Of a DNA stretch of 64,000 bases, positions 41,058 through 50,657 are shown one piece after another. Position 1 is the first letter of the stretch, and each line of letters begins with the position of its first letter. Made by a program: the position numbers and the translations under genes. This DNA comes from JBBQCW01 sp038319025 (GTDB taxonomy: Bacteria; Actinomycetota; Thermoleophilia; Solirubrobacterales; Solirubrobacteraceae), in assembly GCA_038319025.1 (NCBI GenBank), contig JBBQCW010000015.1, positions 15,555 through 79,554 of the forward strand, written 5' to 3'. Below the pieces are notes generated by a model that saw only the letters and a program-made list of their open reading frames with translations, was not told where the DNA came from and ran no database searches.

Positions 41058-43214
41058 ATGAGCAAGGCCCCAGGCCGTTTCGTTTCGTCGTCATTCGCAT
41101 CGGTCGCCGCGCTGCTGCTCGTGGCGGCTCCGGCTTTTGGCGCGCGTGCGCCGCACGTGGATGTGAGCCAAGCGAAGAGCTGCGACTTCCTGGTGGGGCA
41201 GTCGGTCTGCGTCGCGCCGTTCCCCAACGATTACTTCACGGCGGCCGACAAGGCGACGGCGACCGGTCGGCGGGTCGCGTTCGCCAAGGACTCGATGCCG
41301 GCCAACACCAAGGGCAAGCACATCGACCCCACCGACTGGAATCGCAGCGACGGGTTCAGCCCAGGCGGAGCGATAATCGTGCGCGTTCCGGGCATGGACA
41401 ATCCGGCCGCGTTCAAGCGGTCAAAGATCGTCCCGATCACCGACATGGCGCGTGCCTACGACAAGCGGCAGGCCGTCGTGGTCATCGATGCCGCAACGGG
41501 CAAGCGCAGCCTGATCTGGGCCGAGTTGGACTCACAAGCGGCCACCGACGGGGAGCGCAACCTCCTCATTCATCCCGGGAAGAACTTCCTCGAGGGCCAC
41601 CGCTACATCGTGGCGCTGCGCACCATGCGCAACGCGGCGGGCAAGGTGCTCAGCGCCCCGCCGGCCTTCCGGATCTACCGCGATGGGCTGCGCTCCTCCC
41701 AGCGGGTCGTGGAGCGTCGCCGGCCCCACATGGAAGCGGTGCTGCGCACCCTGGCCAAGGCGGGCATCGGCCGCAAGAGCCTGTATTTGGCGTGGGACTT
41801 CACCGTGGCCAGCGCGAAGAACATCGCGGGTCGTGCACTCGCGATCCGCAACGACGCCTTCAAGACGCTCGGTGACACCACGATGGGCGACGGGATCCCT
41901 CAGGGGCATGCCCCGAGCTACAAGATCACCACGGTCACGGACTTCGCGCCGTGCGTGGCCGGTTCGTGCACCGCGGGGCAGGACCCGGACATGTTGCGCC
42001 AGATCCAAGGCACGTTCGACGTTCCGTGCTACCTGAACCAGCCACAATGCGTGACCGGCTCGACGTTCACGCTCGACGCCAAGGGTCTGCCCGTCCGCAC
42101 CCCCGGCAACGTGATGGCGGCCAACTTCGTCTGCAACATCCCACGGGTGGCCTACGACGGCATCACGCCCGCCCACAAGCTCCTGCCGGCCCTTTACGGC
42201 CACGGCTTGTTCGGCAGCTTCCACGAGGCCCGCGGGTCGCGCAACGTGCACCAGTTGGGCAACGAGAACGGCGTCCTGGTCTGCGCCACCGACTTCAGCG
42301 GCATGGCGGACGAGGATGAGGCCACCGCGATCCCGATCCTCCAGGATCTCTCCGGCTTCCCGCAGCTCGCCGACCGCATGCAGCAGGGGTTGCTGAACTT
42401 CATGTTCCTCGCCCGTCTGCTGGACCGCCCCGACGGCTTCGCCGCCGACCCGAACTTCATGTTCGGGGGCACCAGCGTCGTGGACACTTCGAGTGTCGCC
42501 TACTACGGCAACAGCCAGGGCGGCATCCTCGGCGGCTCGCTGACGGCGCTGTCGCCGGATGTCACGCGGTCGGTGCTCTACGTGCCCGGCATGACCTACT
42601 CGACGCTGGTCATCCGCAGCGTCGACTTCGACGACCCCGACACGACAGCGGACTTCGCCGGCGTGCTGGAACTCGGGTACCCCAAGGACGTGGAGAACCC
42701 GCTCGTGCTTGGCCTGGTGCAGATGCTGTGGGATCGCGGCGAGCCTGACGGTTACGCAGAACACATGACGAGCAACCCGTTGCCGCAGACGCCCAAGCAT
42801 CACGTGCTGATCGACATGTCCTTCGGCGATCACCAGGTGGCCAACGTGACGGCCGAGACCGAGGCGCGCACCATCGGGGCCAAGGCCCGCCGCCCGGTGC
42901 TGGATCCGGGCCGCAGCCCGGACCGCACCCCGCAGTACGGGATCCCGGCGCTGGGCAAGTTGCCGCGAGACGACAACGGCTTTGTGGTCTGGGACATCGG
43001 GCCGATCCGTCAACAGGACGGGGCGTCGTTCGGTACGAACGCGCCGCCGACGGCCAACATCCCGCCGTCGCTCGGGCAGGACCCGCACGACTACGTGATC
43101 GAGCACAGCCCCGCGCTGCGCCGACAGATCGCGGACTACATGCGACCTGGGGGCAAGATCACCGACGTTTGTGCCGGTAAGCCCTGTCGTACCCCGGACT
43201 GGGCCGGGCCGTAA
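41058..43214 (+). CDS. large secreted alpha/beta-hydrolase-like protein
   Basis: Exported protein of 718 aa. Signal peptide at about residues 1-28 (SSSFASVAALLLVAAPAFGA). The likely catalytic elbow is VAYYGNSQGGILGGSL (about residues 480-495; G-N-S-Q-G), with HHVLIDMSFGDHQVANVTAE (about 581-600), which may hold the catalytic Asp/His. Four Cys lie in a stretch around residues 295-330 (FAPCVAGSCTAGQDPD, VPCYLNQPQCVTGSTF), suggesting disulfides outside the cell. GAGGAGAG upstream of the ATG is the ribosome site. Substrate cannot be assigned. Confidence 0.78.
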   Translation: MSKAPGRFVSSSFASVAALLLVAAPAFGARAPHVDVSQAKSCDFLVGQSVCVAPFPNDYFTAADKATATGRRVAFAKDSMPANTKGKHIDPTDWNRSDGFSPGGAIIVRVPGMDNPAAFKRSKIVPITDMARAYDKRQAVVVIDAATGKRSLIWAELDSQAATDGERNLLIHPGKNFLEGHRYIVALRTMRNAAGKVLSAPPAFRIYRDGLRSSQRVVERRRPHMEAVLRTLAKAGIGRKSLYLAWDFTVASAKNIAGRALAIRNDAFKTLGDTTMGDGIPQGHAPSYKITTVTDFAPCVAGSCTAGQDPDMLRQIQGTFDVPCYLNQPQCVTGSTFTLDAKGLPVRTPGNVMAANFVCNIPRVAYDGITPAHKLLPALYGHGLFGSFHEARGSRNVHQLGNENGVLVCATDFSGMADEDEATAIPILQDLSGFPQLADRMQQGLLNFMFLARLLDRPDGFAADPNFMFGGTSVVDTSSVAYYGNSQGGILGGSLTALSPDVTRSVLYVPGMTYSTLVIRSVDFDDPDTTADFAGVLELGYPKDVENPLVLGLVQMLWDRGEPDGYAEHMTSNPLPQTPKHHVLIDMSFGDHQVANVTAETEARTIGAKARRPVLDPGRSPDRTPQYGIPALGKLPRDDNGFVVWDIGPIRQQDGASFGTNAPPTANIPPSLGQDPHDYVIEHSPALRRQIADYMRPGGKITDVCAGKPCRTPDWAGP

Positions 43215-43288
43215 GGCCGGCTCCTGCCCGCCGCATGGCCTCCGCAGACGTCTGTACGCTCGGTTCCCCGGCCCGACCGATTCTCACC

Positions 43289-45619
43289 ATGCCCACGTTG
43301 ATTTCATCCGCCCGGCGCCGAGGCGCCATCGCTGTCGCCGTCGCGGGCATTCTCAGTGCCGCGGCGCTCGCGGCCCCGGCCGGAGCGCTCGGCGCGCCGC
43401 TTGTGGTGGGCGGTGCAACCATCTATTCGACGCACGACGCGGCGCTGGCCGGGGCCGCTGTCGCCAACGTCGGGGATGTCAACGGAGATGGCGCGACGGA
43501 CATCGTCATCGGCGCTCCGCACGTGAGCACCACATTTCCGCTGCCCAAACGCACCGGAAACGGGGAGGCCTACGTCGTGTTCGGTCCCTTCGGGCAGCAC
43601 GAGGTGATCAGCCTGGACAATCTCGGCAGCCGGGGCTTCAAGATCATCGGCGGGTCGGACTACGACGGGACGGCGACCGATACCCACCTCGGGGCGGCTG
43701 TGGCCGGGGTGGGCGATGTCAACGGCGATGGTCTGGCCGACGTCGGCGTCATGGCGGAGGATGGGGGAGTGCTCAACGCCAACAACAACAAGGGATTTGC
43801 CGCCATCATCTTCGGCGGGCCTTCCACCTCGACCGTCGATCTTCACAACCCCATGGGCGCGCGGGGGTTCCAGGTCGACCTCCCCTCCACCTTGTACGGC
43901 CACAAGTACCTGGCTATCAGCGCCGCTGGCGATCTCAACGGCGACGGCTTGGCGGACTTCGCCATCTCCGACCCGTTCTTCTACGACCCCAACTCGTCGT
44001 TCTGCAACGTCACCGATGTGGAGTGCGCGCGCGGCGACGTGTACGTCATCCTCGGCCGACACGCGGCCACCAGAATCAACGTGAACTCGCTGGGGCCGGC
44101 GGGCTTCAAGATCATCGGACCGGGCACGCGCCACTACTTCGGTATGGGCCTGGCCGCCGCCGGCGATCTCAACGGTGACGGGCGCGGTGATCTCGTCATC
44201 GGCGATCCCCAGTGCCTGGCGCCACCCAACTCGCCATGTGGGCCGGGCTCCGCGTTCGTGCTCTACGGCCGGGCGTTTTCGTCCACCATCGACCTAGCCC
44301 TGCCTCTGCCGGTTGACCAGGGTTTCCGGGTCGATGGCCCGGCCGGAGGCGGCGGGTTGGGCACCTCGGTCAGCGTTACGGGTGACGTCAACGGAGACGG
44401 CCGGCCGGACCTGTTGCTCGGCGCGCCGTATACGCCGAGCCTCGGGCGGTCCGGCAGCGGCGCGGCGTATCTGTTCTTCACCCCCGCGTCCCCGCCGGCC
44501 ATCACCGACCTCGGGGCTATCGGGACCAGTGCGGCGCTGATCGTGGGTGGCGCCGCCGGTGACGGTCTCGGTGCCGCCGTGTCTTCCGCGGGCGACGTCG
44601 ATGGGGACGGGCTGGTCGACATCGCCGTCAGCGCTCCCCACGCCGGTGCTCAGATGCGCGGCAGCGTGTACGTAGTCCGCAGCCTGCATGCGCCGGCCGT
44701 CGTGGATACCTCATCGCTGTCAAGTGATCAGGGCTACGAACTACGAGCCCCGCTCCCGACAATGAGTTTGGGCACGTCGCTTGTGAATATGGGTGATCTG
44801 AACGCGGATGGACGGGACGAGATCCTGCTGGGCGGGCCGGGCGCATCGGTCGTCTTTTCCGGGCACCCCGGGCGGGCCGACCTGCAGTTCGATGCTCCGC
44901 TGCCTTCCCTCACCACTTTCCCTGTCCAGAACCTGGGCGACACCGGCGCCTCGTTGTCGGCCAACATCTTCCCGTCCGGTCAGGCCACCGGCGTCCGCAT
45001 CCAGTTCGGGACGGCAGGGGTCCTTGGAGCACCGGGCGCGTCCGTCGACGTCGGCTCGGGGACGGCCGCCGTTCCGGTGCTGCTGCCGCTCACGGGCCTC
45101 ACGCCTCTGACTACCTACTCCTACCGACTGGTGGCGGCTAACGCGTCAGGCACCGTGTACGGCCGCACGCTGACGTTCACGACCTTGGCGGCCGGGACCG
45201 GTCCGGGGCCAGGGCCAGGGCCGCAGGTCGGCGACACCGCAGCTCCCGTGGTTCGGATCCTGACCCCGGCGTGTCATGCCTCCAAAGCACGCTGCCGCGG
45301 CTTCGCCGCCCGGCGCGCGTCATGGAAGCGGCTGCGCGGCACGGTGACCGATGCGCTTCCATCCGCGGGCGTAAAGACGGTGCAAGTCGCCGCGGTGTTG
45401 CGTCTTCGCCGCGGCTGCGTCACGTTGGGGACGCACGGGTTCCGCGCCGGTCGTTGTTCGACCAAGGCTCGTTGGACCTCCGCGCAACTCAAGGCAGGGG
45501 CCTGGAGCCTCAAGTTCAAGGGGCTGCCTCGAGGCTCAGTGCGCGTACAGGTCCGCGCGACCGACAACGCCGGGCATACGTCGTCGGTGCGCAAGCGCAC
45601 GCTGCACCTCAAGCGCTGA
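43289..45619 (+). CDS. secreted FG-GAP (integrin-alpha-like) beta-propeller protein
   Basis: Exported 776-aa protein. Signal peptide at about residues 1-35 (GAIAVAVAGILSAAALAAPA). Seven calcium-loop repeats of the FG-GAP type follow: DVNGDGATDIVIGAP, DVNGDGLADVGVMA, DLNGDGLADFAISDP, DLNGDGRGDLVIGDP, DVNGDGRPDLLLGAP, DVDGDGLVDIAVSAP and DLNADGRDEILLGGP, enough for one seven-bladed propeller. A fibronectin-like domain (about 545-640, TGLTPLTTYSYRLVAANASG) and a Cys/Arg-rich end follow. ATG 43289 fits the signal peptide better than an in-frame ATG at 43235. Likely a surface or matrix adhesion protein. Confidence 0.85.
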   Translation: MPTLISSARRRGAIAVAVAGILSAAALAAPAGALGAPLVVGGATIYSTHDAALAGAAVANVGDVNGDGATDIVIGAPHVSTTFPLPKRTGNGEAYVVFGPFGQHEVISLDNLGSRGFKIIGGSDYDGTATDTHLGAAVAGVGDVNGDGLADVGVMAEDGGVLNANNNKGFAAIIFGGPSTSTVDLHNPMGARGFQVDLPSTLYGHKYLAISAAGDLNGDGLADFAISDPFFYDPNSSFCNVTDVECARGDVYVILGRHAATRINVNSLGPAGFKIIGPGTRHYFGMGLAAAGDLNGDGRGDLVIGDPQCLAPPNSPCGPGSAFVLYGRAFSSTIDLALPLPVDQGFRVDGPAGGGGLGTSVSVTGDVNGDGRPDLLLGAPYTPSLGRSGSGAAYLFFTPASPPAITDLGAIGTSAALIVGGAAGDGLGAAVSSAGDVDGDGLVDIAVSAPHAGAQMRGSVYVVRSLHAPAVVDTSSLSSDQGYELRAPLPTMSLGTSLVNMGDLNADGRDEILLGGPGASVVFSGHPGRADLQFDAPLPSLTTFPVQNLGDTGASLSANIFPSGQATGVRIQFGTAGVLGAPGASVDVGSGTAAVPVLLPLTGLTPLTTYSYRLVAANASGTVYGRTLTFTTLAAGTGPGPGPGPQVGDTAAPVVRILTPACHASKARCRGFAARRASWKRLRGTVTDALPSAGVKTVQVAAVLRLRRGCVTLGTHGFRAGRCSTKARWTSAQLKAGAWSLKFKGLPRGSVRVQVRATDNAGHTSSVRKRTLHLKR

Positions 45620-45644
45620 GCCGCGCATGACACAGCGGCTCAGC
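45615..45644. terminator. bidirectional hairpin at convergent gene ends
   Basis: GCTGAGCCGC (45615-45624) and GCGGCTCAGC (45635-45644) form a perfect 10-bp stem with a 10-nt loop. The left arm contains the TGA of the FG-GAP gene; the cupredoxin gene ends 10 nt to the right. Confidence 0.7.
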
Positions 45645-45653
45645 CGCATGGGT

Positions 45654-46016
45654 TCAGCGCACCACGACCTTGCCGTTCATCCCGAAGTGGATGGTGCATG
45701 AGTATTTGTAGGTGCCGGCCTTGGTGAACTTCACCGCGTAGGTGCCGCTGGTGCGAGTACCGGCGCTCTTGAACTTGGCCGGCCCCTTGCTGGTCACGTT
45801 GTGGGGGATCTTGCCGTCCTGCCAGACGAACTTCACCGAGGTGCCGCGAGACACCCTGAGACTGGCGGGATGGAAAGCGATGCCCTTGAGCGTGACTGTC
45901 TTCGTGGCGGCAGTACGGGCGACCGATGCGCCGGCGGGAGCACCCGCGAACAAAGCGGCGGATAGCAGAGTGGCGCCGGCGAGCACGGTGGCGGACAGGC
46001 GACGGGCGGGAGACAT
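45654..46016 (-). CDS. secreted cupredoxin (plastocyanin-like blue copper protein)
   Basis: Small exported type-1 copper protein (120 aa) for periplasmic or surface electron transfer. Signal peptide at about residues 1-30 (ATVLAGATLLSAALFAGAPA). The ligands are visible: His in GKIPHNVTSKG (about 76), and Cys, His and Met in TYKYSCTIHFGMNGKVVV (Cys about 106, His 109, Met 112). AAAGG 7 nt upstream supports ATG 46016. It lies next to a ferritin-like gene on the same strand, pointing to a metal/redox role for the pair. Confidence 0.9.
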   Translation of the reverse strand: MSPARRLSATVLAGATLLSAALFAGAPAGASVARTAATKTVTLKGIAFHPASLRVSRGTSVKFVWQDGKIPHNVTSKGPAKFKSAGTRTSGTYAVKFTKAGTYKYSCTIHFGMNGKVVVR

Positions 46017-46062
46017 GGCACGACCTTTCGGTGGCGGTGGATGTTGCTACACAGCAGCGTAC

Positions 46063-46084
46063 GGGGCGGCCCGAAGGCCGCCCC
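46063..46084 (-). terminator. terminator of the ferritin-like gene
   Basis: GGGGCGGCC and GGCCGCCCC form a perfect 9-bp stem. On the minus strand the loop is TTCG closed by C-G, the extra-stable tetraloop, and it lies 18 nt after the ferritin-like stop codon. Confidence 0.7.
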
Positions 46085-46102
46085 GATTCGCAGCGTTGCG
46101 AA

Positions 46103-46762
46103 CTAGCCGACGATGAAGCCGGTGCCCTTGACGGCCTTCAGGATCGTCTTCATCGACGCGCCCCCATCAAACGGGCCGGCCGGGGTGATCGACTTGCCCA
46201 GGATCTGACCGACGGCACCGCTGTGGCGGGCCTCGATGGTCACGATCGACGCAGCGGCCAGCAGGATCCCCGGGGTCTTGATGAGCCCGGCCTGCCCGAG
46301 ATAGGCCTTCACGCCCGTGTTCTCCAGCACGTAGGCCGTCTCCAGGAACTTCTGGTCGTCCTGCGTGGTGCCCTGGAAGTCGAACTTCGGGGTCTTGACG
46401 GCCTTGGAGCCCAGCGCCTTCTTGAGGGCCTTCACGTGGGCGGCCTCGTCGACGGCGACCACTGCAGCGAACGCCTTCGCGACGCCGGTCAGCTTGCCGC
46501 TGTCGACGGCCTCCTTGTAGAACGCGGACTCGAGGTACTCAAGGGTCAGCGCGTAGTTGAGGATCGCCACATCGCTCTTGGGCGTCTTGGCCGAGGCCAG
46601 CGCCGGCAGGGCGCCGAGGGCGGTCGTCGCCATCAGTGCGCCACCGGCGGTGAGGCCGGCCTTACGCAGGAAGCCCGCGCGGGTGTCGCCCAGCGTCGCT
46701 TCGGCCGCTTCGCGGATGGCGCCGTCGGTATCGACGGTCTCGAGGGTGAAGGGTGCGGTCAT
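46103..46762 (-). CDS. ferritin-like (desiccation-related type) exported protein
   Basis: Ferritin-like four-helix protein (219 aa). A hydrophobic export segment at about residues 31-56 (GFLRKAGLTAGGALMATTAL) follows an acidic N-terminus; it resembles a Tat signal but lacks a strict twin Arg. The helical domain has ILNYALTLEYLESAFYKEAV (about 67-86), AVDEAAHVKALKKALGSK (about 101), and TIEARHSGAVGQILG (about 184), providing Glu/His pairs for a di-metal site. AGGAG upstream of ATG 46762 is the ribosome site. Family members are linked to desiccation and oxidative stress. Confidence 0.82.
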   Translation of the reverse strand: MTAPFTLETVDTDGAIREAAEATLGDTRAGFLRKAGLTAGGALMATTALGALPALASAKTPKSDVAILNYALTLEYLESAFYKEAVDSGKLTGVAKAFAAVVAVDEAAHVKALKKALGSKAVKTPKFDFQGTTQDDQKFLETAYVLENTGVKAYLGQAGLIKTPGILLAAASIVTIEARHSGAVGQILGKSITPAGPFDGGASMKTILKAVKGTGFIVG

Positions 46763-46994
46763 GGGTTGCTCCTAGTGATGAGGATGGAGCGTTGATCGGT
46801 CCTGGTGATCAGGCCGACAACGCATCGTGTCCGCCGTGCTTGCGCGACGCCCTCAGGTTCGGATCACCGGCGTCGAGCGCCGGTCCGCCAACTTGGTTCC
46901 TCGTGTCCGACCGACGCTCACGCGCCGGGTGCAGGACAAAATGGCGAACTTTCGGGCTCTGCGCGCTACTGTTTCGAACGTCGCACCCCGCTCC

Positions 46995-47948
46995 ATGGTC
47001 AACTCCACGCTCACCCGCGGCAGCGAGCCCGTCACGGCGTTTCGTCACGAAGCGCTCCTGTACGACGGCGATGCAGCATTCGACAGCCTGGCCACGGAGT
47101 TTGTGCAGGCCGGACTCGCGGTCGGCGAGGCGGTGATGGTCGCCACCAGCGGAGCGAAGATCAGCCGACTTCGTGACCGTTTAGGAGGTCGGGCCGCGGG
47201 CGTTCGGTTTGCGGACATGGCTGAGCTCGGTGCGAACCCGGCGCGGATAATTCCCGCTTGGCAGGAGTTCATCGCTGACCATCCGCACCGCAGGTTGCGT
47301 GGGCTCGGTGAGCCGGTGTGGGCCGGTCGAACGGAAGCGGAGTTGGCCGAGTGCCGCCGCCACGAGGCGCTGCTGAACCTGGCGTTCGACAAAGCGGATG
47401 CCTTCTGGCTCCTCTGCCCGTACGACAGGACGACGCTCGCACCGGATGTGATCGCGGGAGCCTGCTGCACCCATCCTCATGTGCGTGCCGATGGTCTACC
47501 GGCCAGCGGCCACTACGAAGGCGCGCCGTCCGCGGCGACCCCGTTCTGTGATCCTTTGCCGGACCCGATCGGTGTTGCGGAGTCGTTCGCGTTCGACCTG
47601 AGCACGCTCGTGAGCATGCGCCATCTGGTGGCGTCTCGCGCGGACCGGGCAGGGCTATCGATCCAGCGTCGGCAGGACCTCGTGCTGGCGGCTAACGAGA
47701 TTGCCACCAACAGCGTGCTGCACGGCGGGGGTGGGGGAGTGCTGCGGATCTGGGCCGAAGCCTCGGACCTGGTCTGCGAGATCTCCGACCGCGGCCGCAT
47801 CATCGAACCGCTGGCCGGTCGCTGCCGCCCGACCACCGAGCAGGTCGGAGGACGGGGGCTGTGGCTGGCCAATCAGCTTTGCGATCTCGTGCAGGTCCGC
47901 GCGATGCCCGATGGTGGCGTCGTGCGGCTGCGTATGCGCTGCTGCTGA
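46995..47948 (+). CDS. MEDS-domain / HATPase anti-sigma-type regulator
   Basis: Two-domain regulator (317 aa). Residues about 12-165 form a MEDS (DcmR-type sensory) domain: FRHEALLYDGDAAFDSLATE, GEAVMVATSGAKISRLRDRL, RHEALLNLAFDKADAFWLLC. Residues about 190-315 are an RsbW-like histidine-kinase ATPase domain with AANEIATNSVLHGGGGGVLR (N box) and QVGGRGLWLANQLCDLVQVR (G box). Such fusions act as switch proteins in partner-switching control of sigma factors. ATG 46995 is chosen; upstream in-frame starts (GTG 46827, ATG 46941) would add an unconserved basic region. Confidence 0.82.
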   Translation: MVNSTLTRGSEPVTAFRHEALLYDGDAAFDSLATEFVQAGLAVGEAVMVATSGAKISRLRDRLGGRAAGVRFADMAELGANPARIIPAWQEFIADHPHRRLRGLGEPVWAGRTEAELAECRRHEALLNLAFDKADAFWLLCPYDRTTLAPDVIAGACCTHPHVRADGLPASGHYEGAPSAATPFCDPLPDPIGVAESFAFDLSTLVSMRHLVASRADRAGLSIQRRQDLVLAANEIATNSVLHGGGGGVLRIWAEASDLVCEISDRGRIIEPLAGRCRPTTEQVGGRGLWLANQLCDLVQVRAMPDGGVVRLRMRCC

Positions 47949-47952
47949 GGCG

Positions 47953-48990
47953 CTACTCCTTCGGCTTCTCGTCGTGGCCGCCGAACTGCTTGCGCATCGC
48001 CGACAGGGATTTGTCCGCGAAGCTACCCAGGCCCTGCGACGAGAACCGTGAGTACAGCGCCGCGGTGAGCACGGGGGAGGGGATGCCTTCCTCGATAGCG
48101 GCAATGGACGTCCAACGGCCCTCACCGGAGTCCGAGACCCGGCCGGTGAACTCGTCCAACGAGGGGGAGGCCACGAGCGCTTCGGCGGTGAGATCAAGCA
48201 GCCAGGACCCAACCACGCTCCCGCGGCGCCAGACCTCCGCGACGTCGGTCGTGTCGATGTCGTACTGATAGTGCTCAGGGTGCTCCATCGGGCTCGTCTC
48301 GGCATCGGCCGAGCGCGCGACCTTTCCGGCGTTGGCGTGGCGAATGATGTTCAAACCCTCGGCGTAGGCGGCCATCAGGCCGTACTCGATGCCGTTGTGG
48401 ACCATCTTCACGAAGTGCCCGGCGCCATTTGGGCCGCAGTGCAGCCAGCCGTTCTCAGCCGGCGTCGGGGGTCCGCTGCGGCCCGGAGTACGAGGCGCAC
48501 TGTCCACTCCGGGGGCGATGGTCGCAAAGATGGGGGCAAGGTGATCGACCACGGCGTCCTCGCCGCCGATCATCAGGCAGAAGCCGCGCTCGGCCCCCCA
48601 CACCCCGCCGCTGGTGCCGCAGTCCACATGGTGGATGCCGCGCTCGTGCAGGTCTTGGGCATGGCGGATGTCGTCGTGGTAGTGGGTGTTACCGCCGTCG
48701 ATGATGATGTCGCCCTCGTCCAGCAGTTCGGCGAGGCTTTGGATCGTGCTGTCGGTTATCGCGCCGGCGGGCACCATCACCCAGATGGCCCGCGGCTGCT
48801 CGAGCTTGGCGACGAACGCCTCCAGCGTGGTCGCTCCGTCGGCGCCCTCGGCCTCCAACGCGTGGACCGCGTCGGCGCTCACGTCGTACCCCACGCATCG
48901 GTGGCCGTCGGCCATGAGTCGGCGAACCAGGCCCGCGCCCATCCGGCCGAGCCCGACCATTCCCAGTTGCATCGGCGTGTCGGTCGGCAT
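47953..48990 (-). CDS. gnd: 6-phosphogluconate dehydrogenase, short (NAD-type) form
   Basis: Oxidative decarboxylation of 6-phosphogluconate to ribulose-5-phosphate. The Rossmann motif LGMVGLGRMGAGLVRRLMAD is at about residues 8-27, the substrate loop VDCGTSGGVWGAERGFCLMI at about 123-142 and the catalytic-Lys region HFVKMVHNGIEYGLMAAYAE at about 189-208. At 345 aa it belongs to the short GndA/YqeC-like group, often NAD-dependent, not the 470-aa NADP type. Its ATG overlaps the pgi stop (TGATG), and rpiA, the next pathway enzyme, is divergent just beyond pgi. Confidence 0.93.
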   Translation of the reverse strand: MPTDTPMQLGMVGLGRMGAGLVRRLMADGHRCVGYDVSADAVHALEAEGADGATTLEAFVAKLEQPRAIWVMVPAGAITDSTIQSLAELLDEGDIIIDGGNTHYHDDIRHAQDLHERGIHHVDCGTSGGVWGAERGFCLMIGGEDAVVDHLAPIFATIAPGVDSAPRTPGRSGPPTPAENGWLHCGPNGAGHFVKMVHNGIEYGLMAAYAEGLNIIRHANAGKVARSADAETSPMEHPEHYQYDIDTTDVAEVWRRGSVVGSWLLDLTAEALVASPSLDEFTGRVSDSGEGRWTSIAAIEEGIPSPVLTAALYSRFSSQGLGSFADKSLSAMRKQFGGHDEKPKE

Positions 48991-50657
48991 CAGGGTGCTT
49001 CCTCCGTGTCGGTTGGTGAGCGCATCGCGCGGTAGCGGCGAATGAGTGCGTTGGTGGAGCTGTCGTGCTGCAGGTCGGGCTCGCCGTCCGCGGTGAGCTC
49101 AGGGATGATTCGCTTGGCCAGGACCTTGCCCAGTTCCACACCCCACTGGTCGAACGAGTCGATGCTCCAGATCGTGCCCTGCGTGAAGACGCTGTGCTCG
49201 TACAGCGCGATCAGCGCGCCGAGCGTGTGCGGGGTGAGCTGCTCGGCGAGGATCGTGTTGGTGGGCCGGTTGCCCTCGAACACGCGGTGGGGAATGATCG
49301 CCTCCGCCGTGCCCTCGGCGCGGACGTCGTCCGCCGTCTTGCCGAAGGCCAGCGCCTCGGCCTGCGCGAAGACGTTGGACATCAGGATGTCGTGGTGCTC
49401 GCCGAGCGGGTTCATCGTCCGGCCGAAGCCGATCAGGTCCACCGGAATCAGCTTGGTTCCCTGGTGGATCAGTTGGTAGAAGCTGTGCTGGCCGTTGGTA
49501 CCCGGCTCGCCCCAGTACACCGCTCCGGTCTGGTAATCGACGGGTTCGCCGTCGAGCGTCACGTGCTTGCCGTTGGACTCCATAGTGAGCTGTTGCAGAT
49601 AGGCCGGGAAGCGCTTCAGGTATTGGCTGTAAGGCATCACGCCCGCCGTCTGGGCGTCGAAGAAGTCGGCGTACCAGACGGCCAGCAACCCCAATAGCAC
49701 CGGCAGGTTCTGCTCCAGGGGGGCAGTGCGGAAATGCTCGTCCATCGAGTGGAAGCCGGCGAGCATGTCGCGGAAGCCCGCAGGGCCGATCGCGATCATG
49801 GTCGACAGGCCGACGGAAGAGTCCATCGAATAGCGGCCGCCGACCCAGTCCCAGAAGCCGAACATGTTGTCGGTGTCGATCCCGAAAGCGGCGACGCCTT
49901 CAGCGTTGGTGGACACGGCAACAAAGTGCTTGGCGATGCACGCCGGATCGGGCATGGCCGCCAGCGTCCACGCTCGCGCGGACTGCGCGTTGGTCATCGT
50001 CTCCAAGGTCGTGAAGGTCTTGGAGCAAATGATGAACAGCGTCTCCTCCGGATCGAGATCTCGCGTTGCCTCGACGAAGTCGGTGGAGTCCACGTTGGAC
50101 ACGAACCGGAACGTGATGTCCCGGCGGCTGTGATGGCGGAGCGCTTCGTAAGCCATGACCGGACCGAGGTCAGAGCCGCCGATCCCGACGTTGACCACGT
50201 TGCGGATCGACTTACCCGTGTGACCGCTCCAGGCCCCTGAGCGGATGTCGTCGGCACACGTTGCCATGCGGTCGAGCACGTCGTTGACCTCCTCGACGAC
50301 ATCCACGCCGTCGAGCATCAGCGACTCGCCGCGGGGCATGCGCAAAGCGACATGAAGCACCGAGCGGCCCTCGGAGACGTTGATCCGGTCGCCTCGGAAC
50401 ATCGCGTCCCGGCGCTGGCGCAGGCCGGACTCCTCAGCAAGTTCAACGAGAAGGCGCAGCGTCTCATCGGTGACGCGGTTCTTGGAGTAGTCGAGATAGA
50501 GGCCGCTCGCCTCAGCCACGAGTCGCTCGCCGCGTGTTGGGTCCTGGGCGAAGAGGTCACGCAGGTGGACCTCCTGGACGGCCGCATGGTGGCTCTGCAG
50601 CGCCGCCCAGGCGGGCCGGCGGGTCAACGGCGGGATACTCGCGTCGGTACTGCTCAT
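48990..50657 (-). CDS. pgi: glucose-6-phosphate isomerase
   Basis: Pgi (555 aa) interconverts glucose-6-phosphate and fructose-6-phosphate. Diagnostic blocks: VNVGIGGSDLGPVMAYEALR (about residues 150-169), FVSNVDSTDFVEATRDLDPE, FGFWDWVGGRYSMDSSVGLS (about 268-287), NGKHVTLDGEPVDYQTGAVY and GQHSFYQLIHQGTKLIPVDL (about 387-406, catalytic His). AGGAG in front of ATG 50657 fixes the start; a longer reading to 51155 runs antisense through rpiA and is rejected. It forms an operon with gnd. Confidence 0.96.
   Translation of the reverse strand: MSSTDASIPPLTRRPAWAALQSHHAAVQEVHLRDLFAQDPTRGERLVAEASGLYLDYSKNRVTDETLRLLVELAEESGLRQRRDAMFRGDRINVSEGRSVLHVALRMPRGESLMLDGVDVVEEVNDVLDRMATCADDIRSGAWSGHTGKSIRNVVNVGIGGSDLGPVMAYEALRHHSRRDITFRFVSNVDSTDFVEATRDLDPEETLFIICSKTFTTLETMTNAQSARAWTLAAMPDPACIAKHFVAVSTNAEGVAAFGIDTDNMFGFWDWVGGRYSMDSSVGLSTMIAIGPAGFRDMLAGFHSMDEHFRTAPLEQNLPVLLGLLAVWYADFFDAQTAGVMPYSQYLKRFPAYLQQLTMESNGKHVTLDGEPVDYQTGAVYWGEPGTNGQHSFYQLIHQGTKLIPVDLIGFGRTMNPLGEHHDILMSNVFAQAEALAFGKTADDVRAEGTAEAIIPHRVFEGNRPTNTILAEQLTPHTLGALIALYEHSVFTQGTIWSIDSFDQWGVELGKVLAKRIIPELTADGEPDLQHDSSTNALIRRYRAMRSPTDTEEAP

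Noticed and set aside
41042..41875. 277-codon plus-strand frame starting before the secreted hydrolase
   Set aside because: It overlaps the first third of the hydrolase gene in another frame and lacks its signal peptide and motifs.
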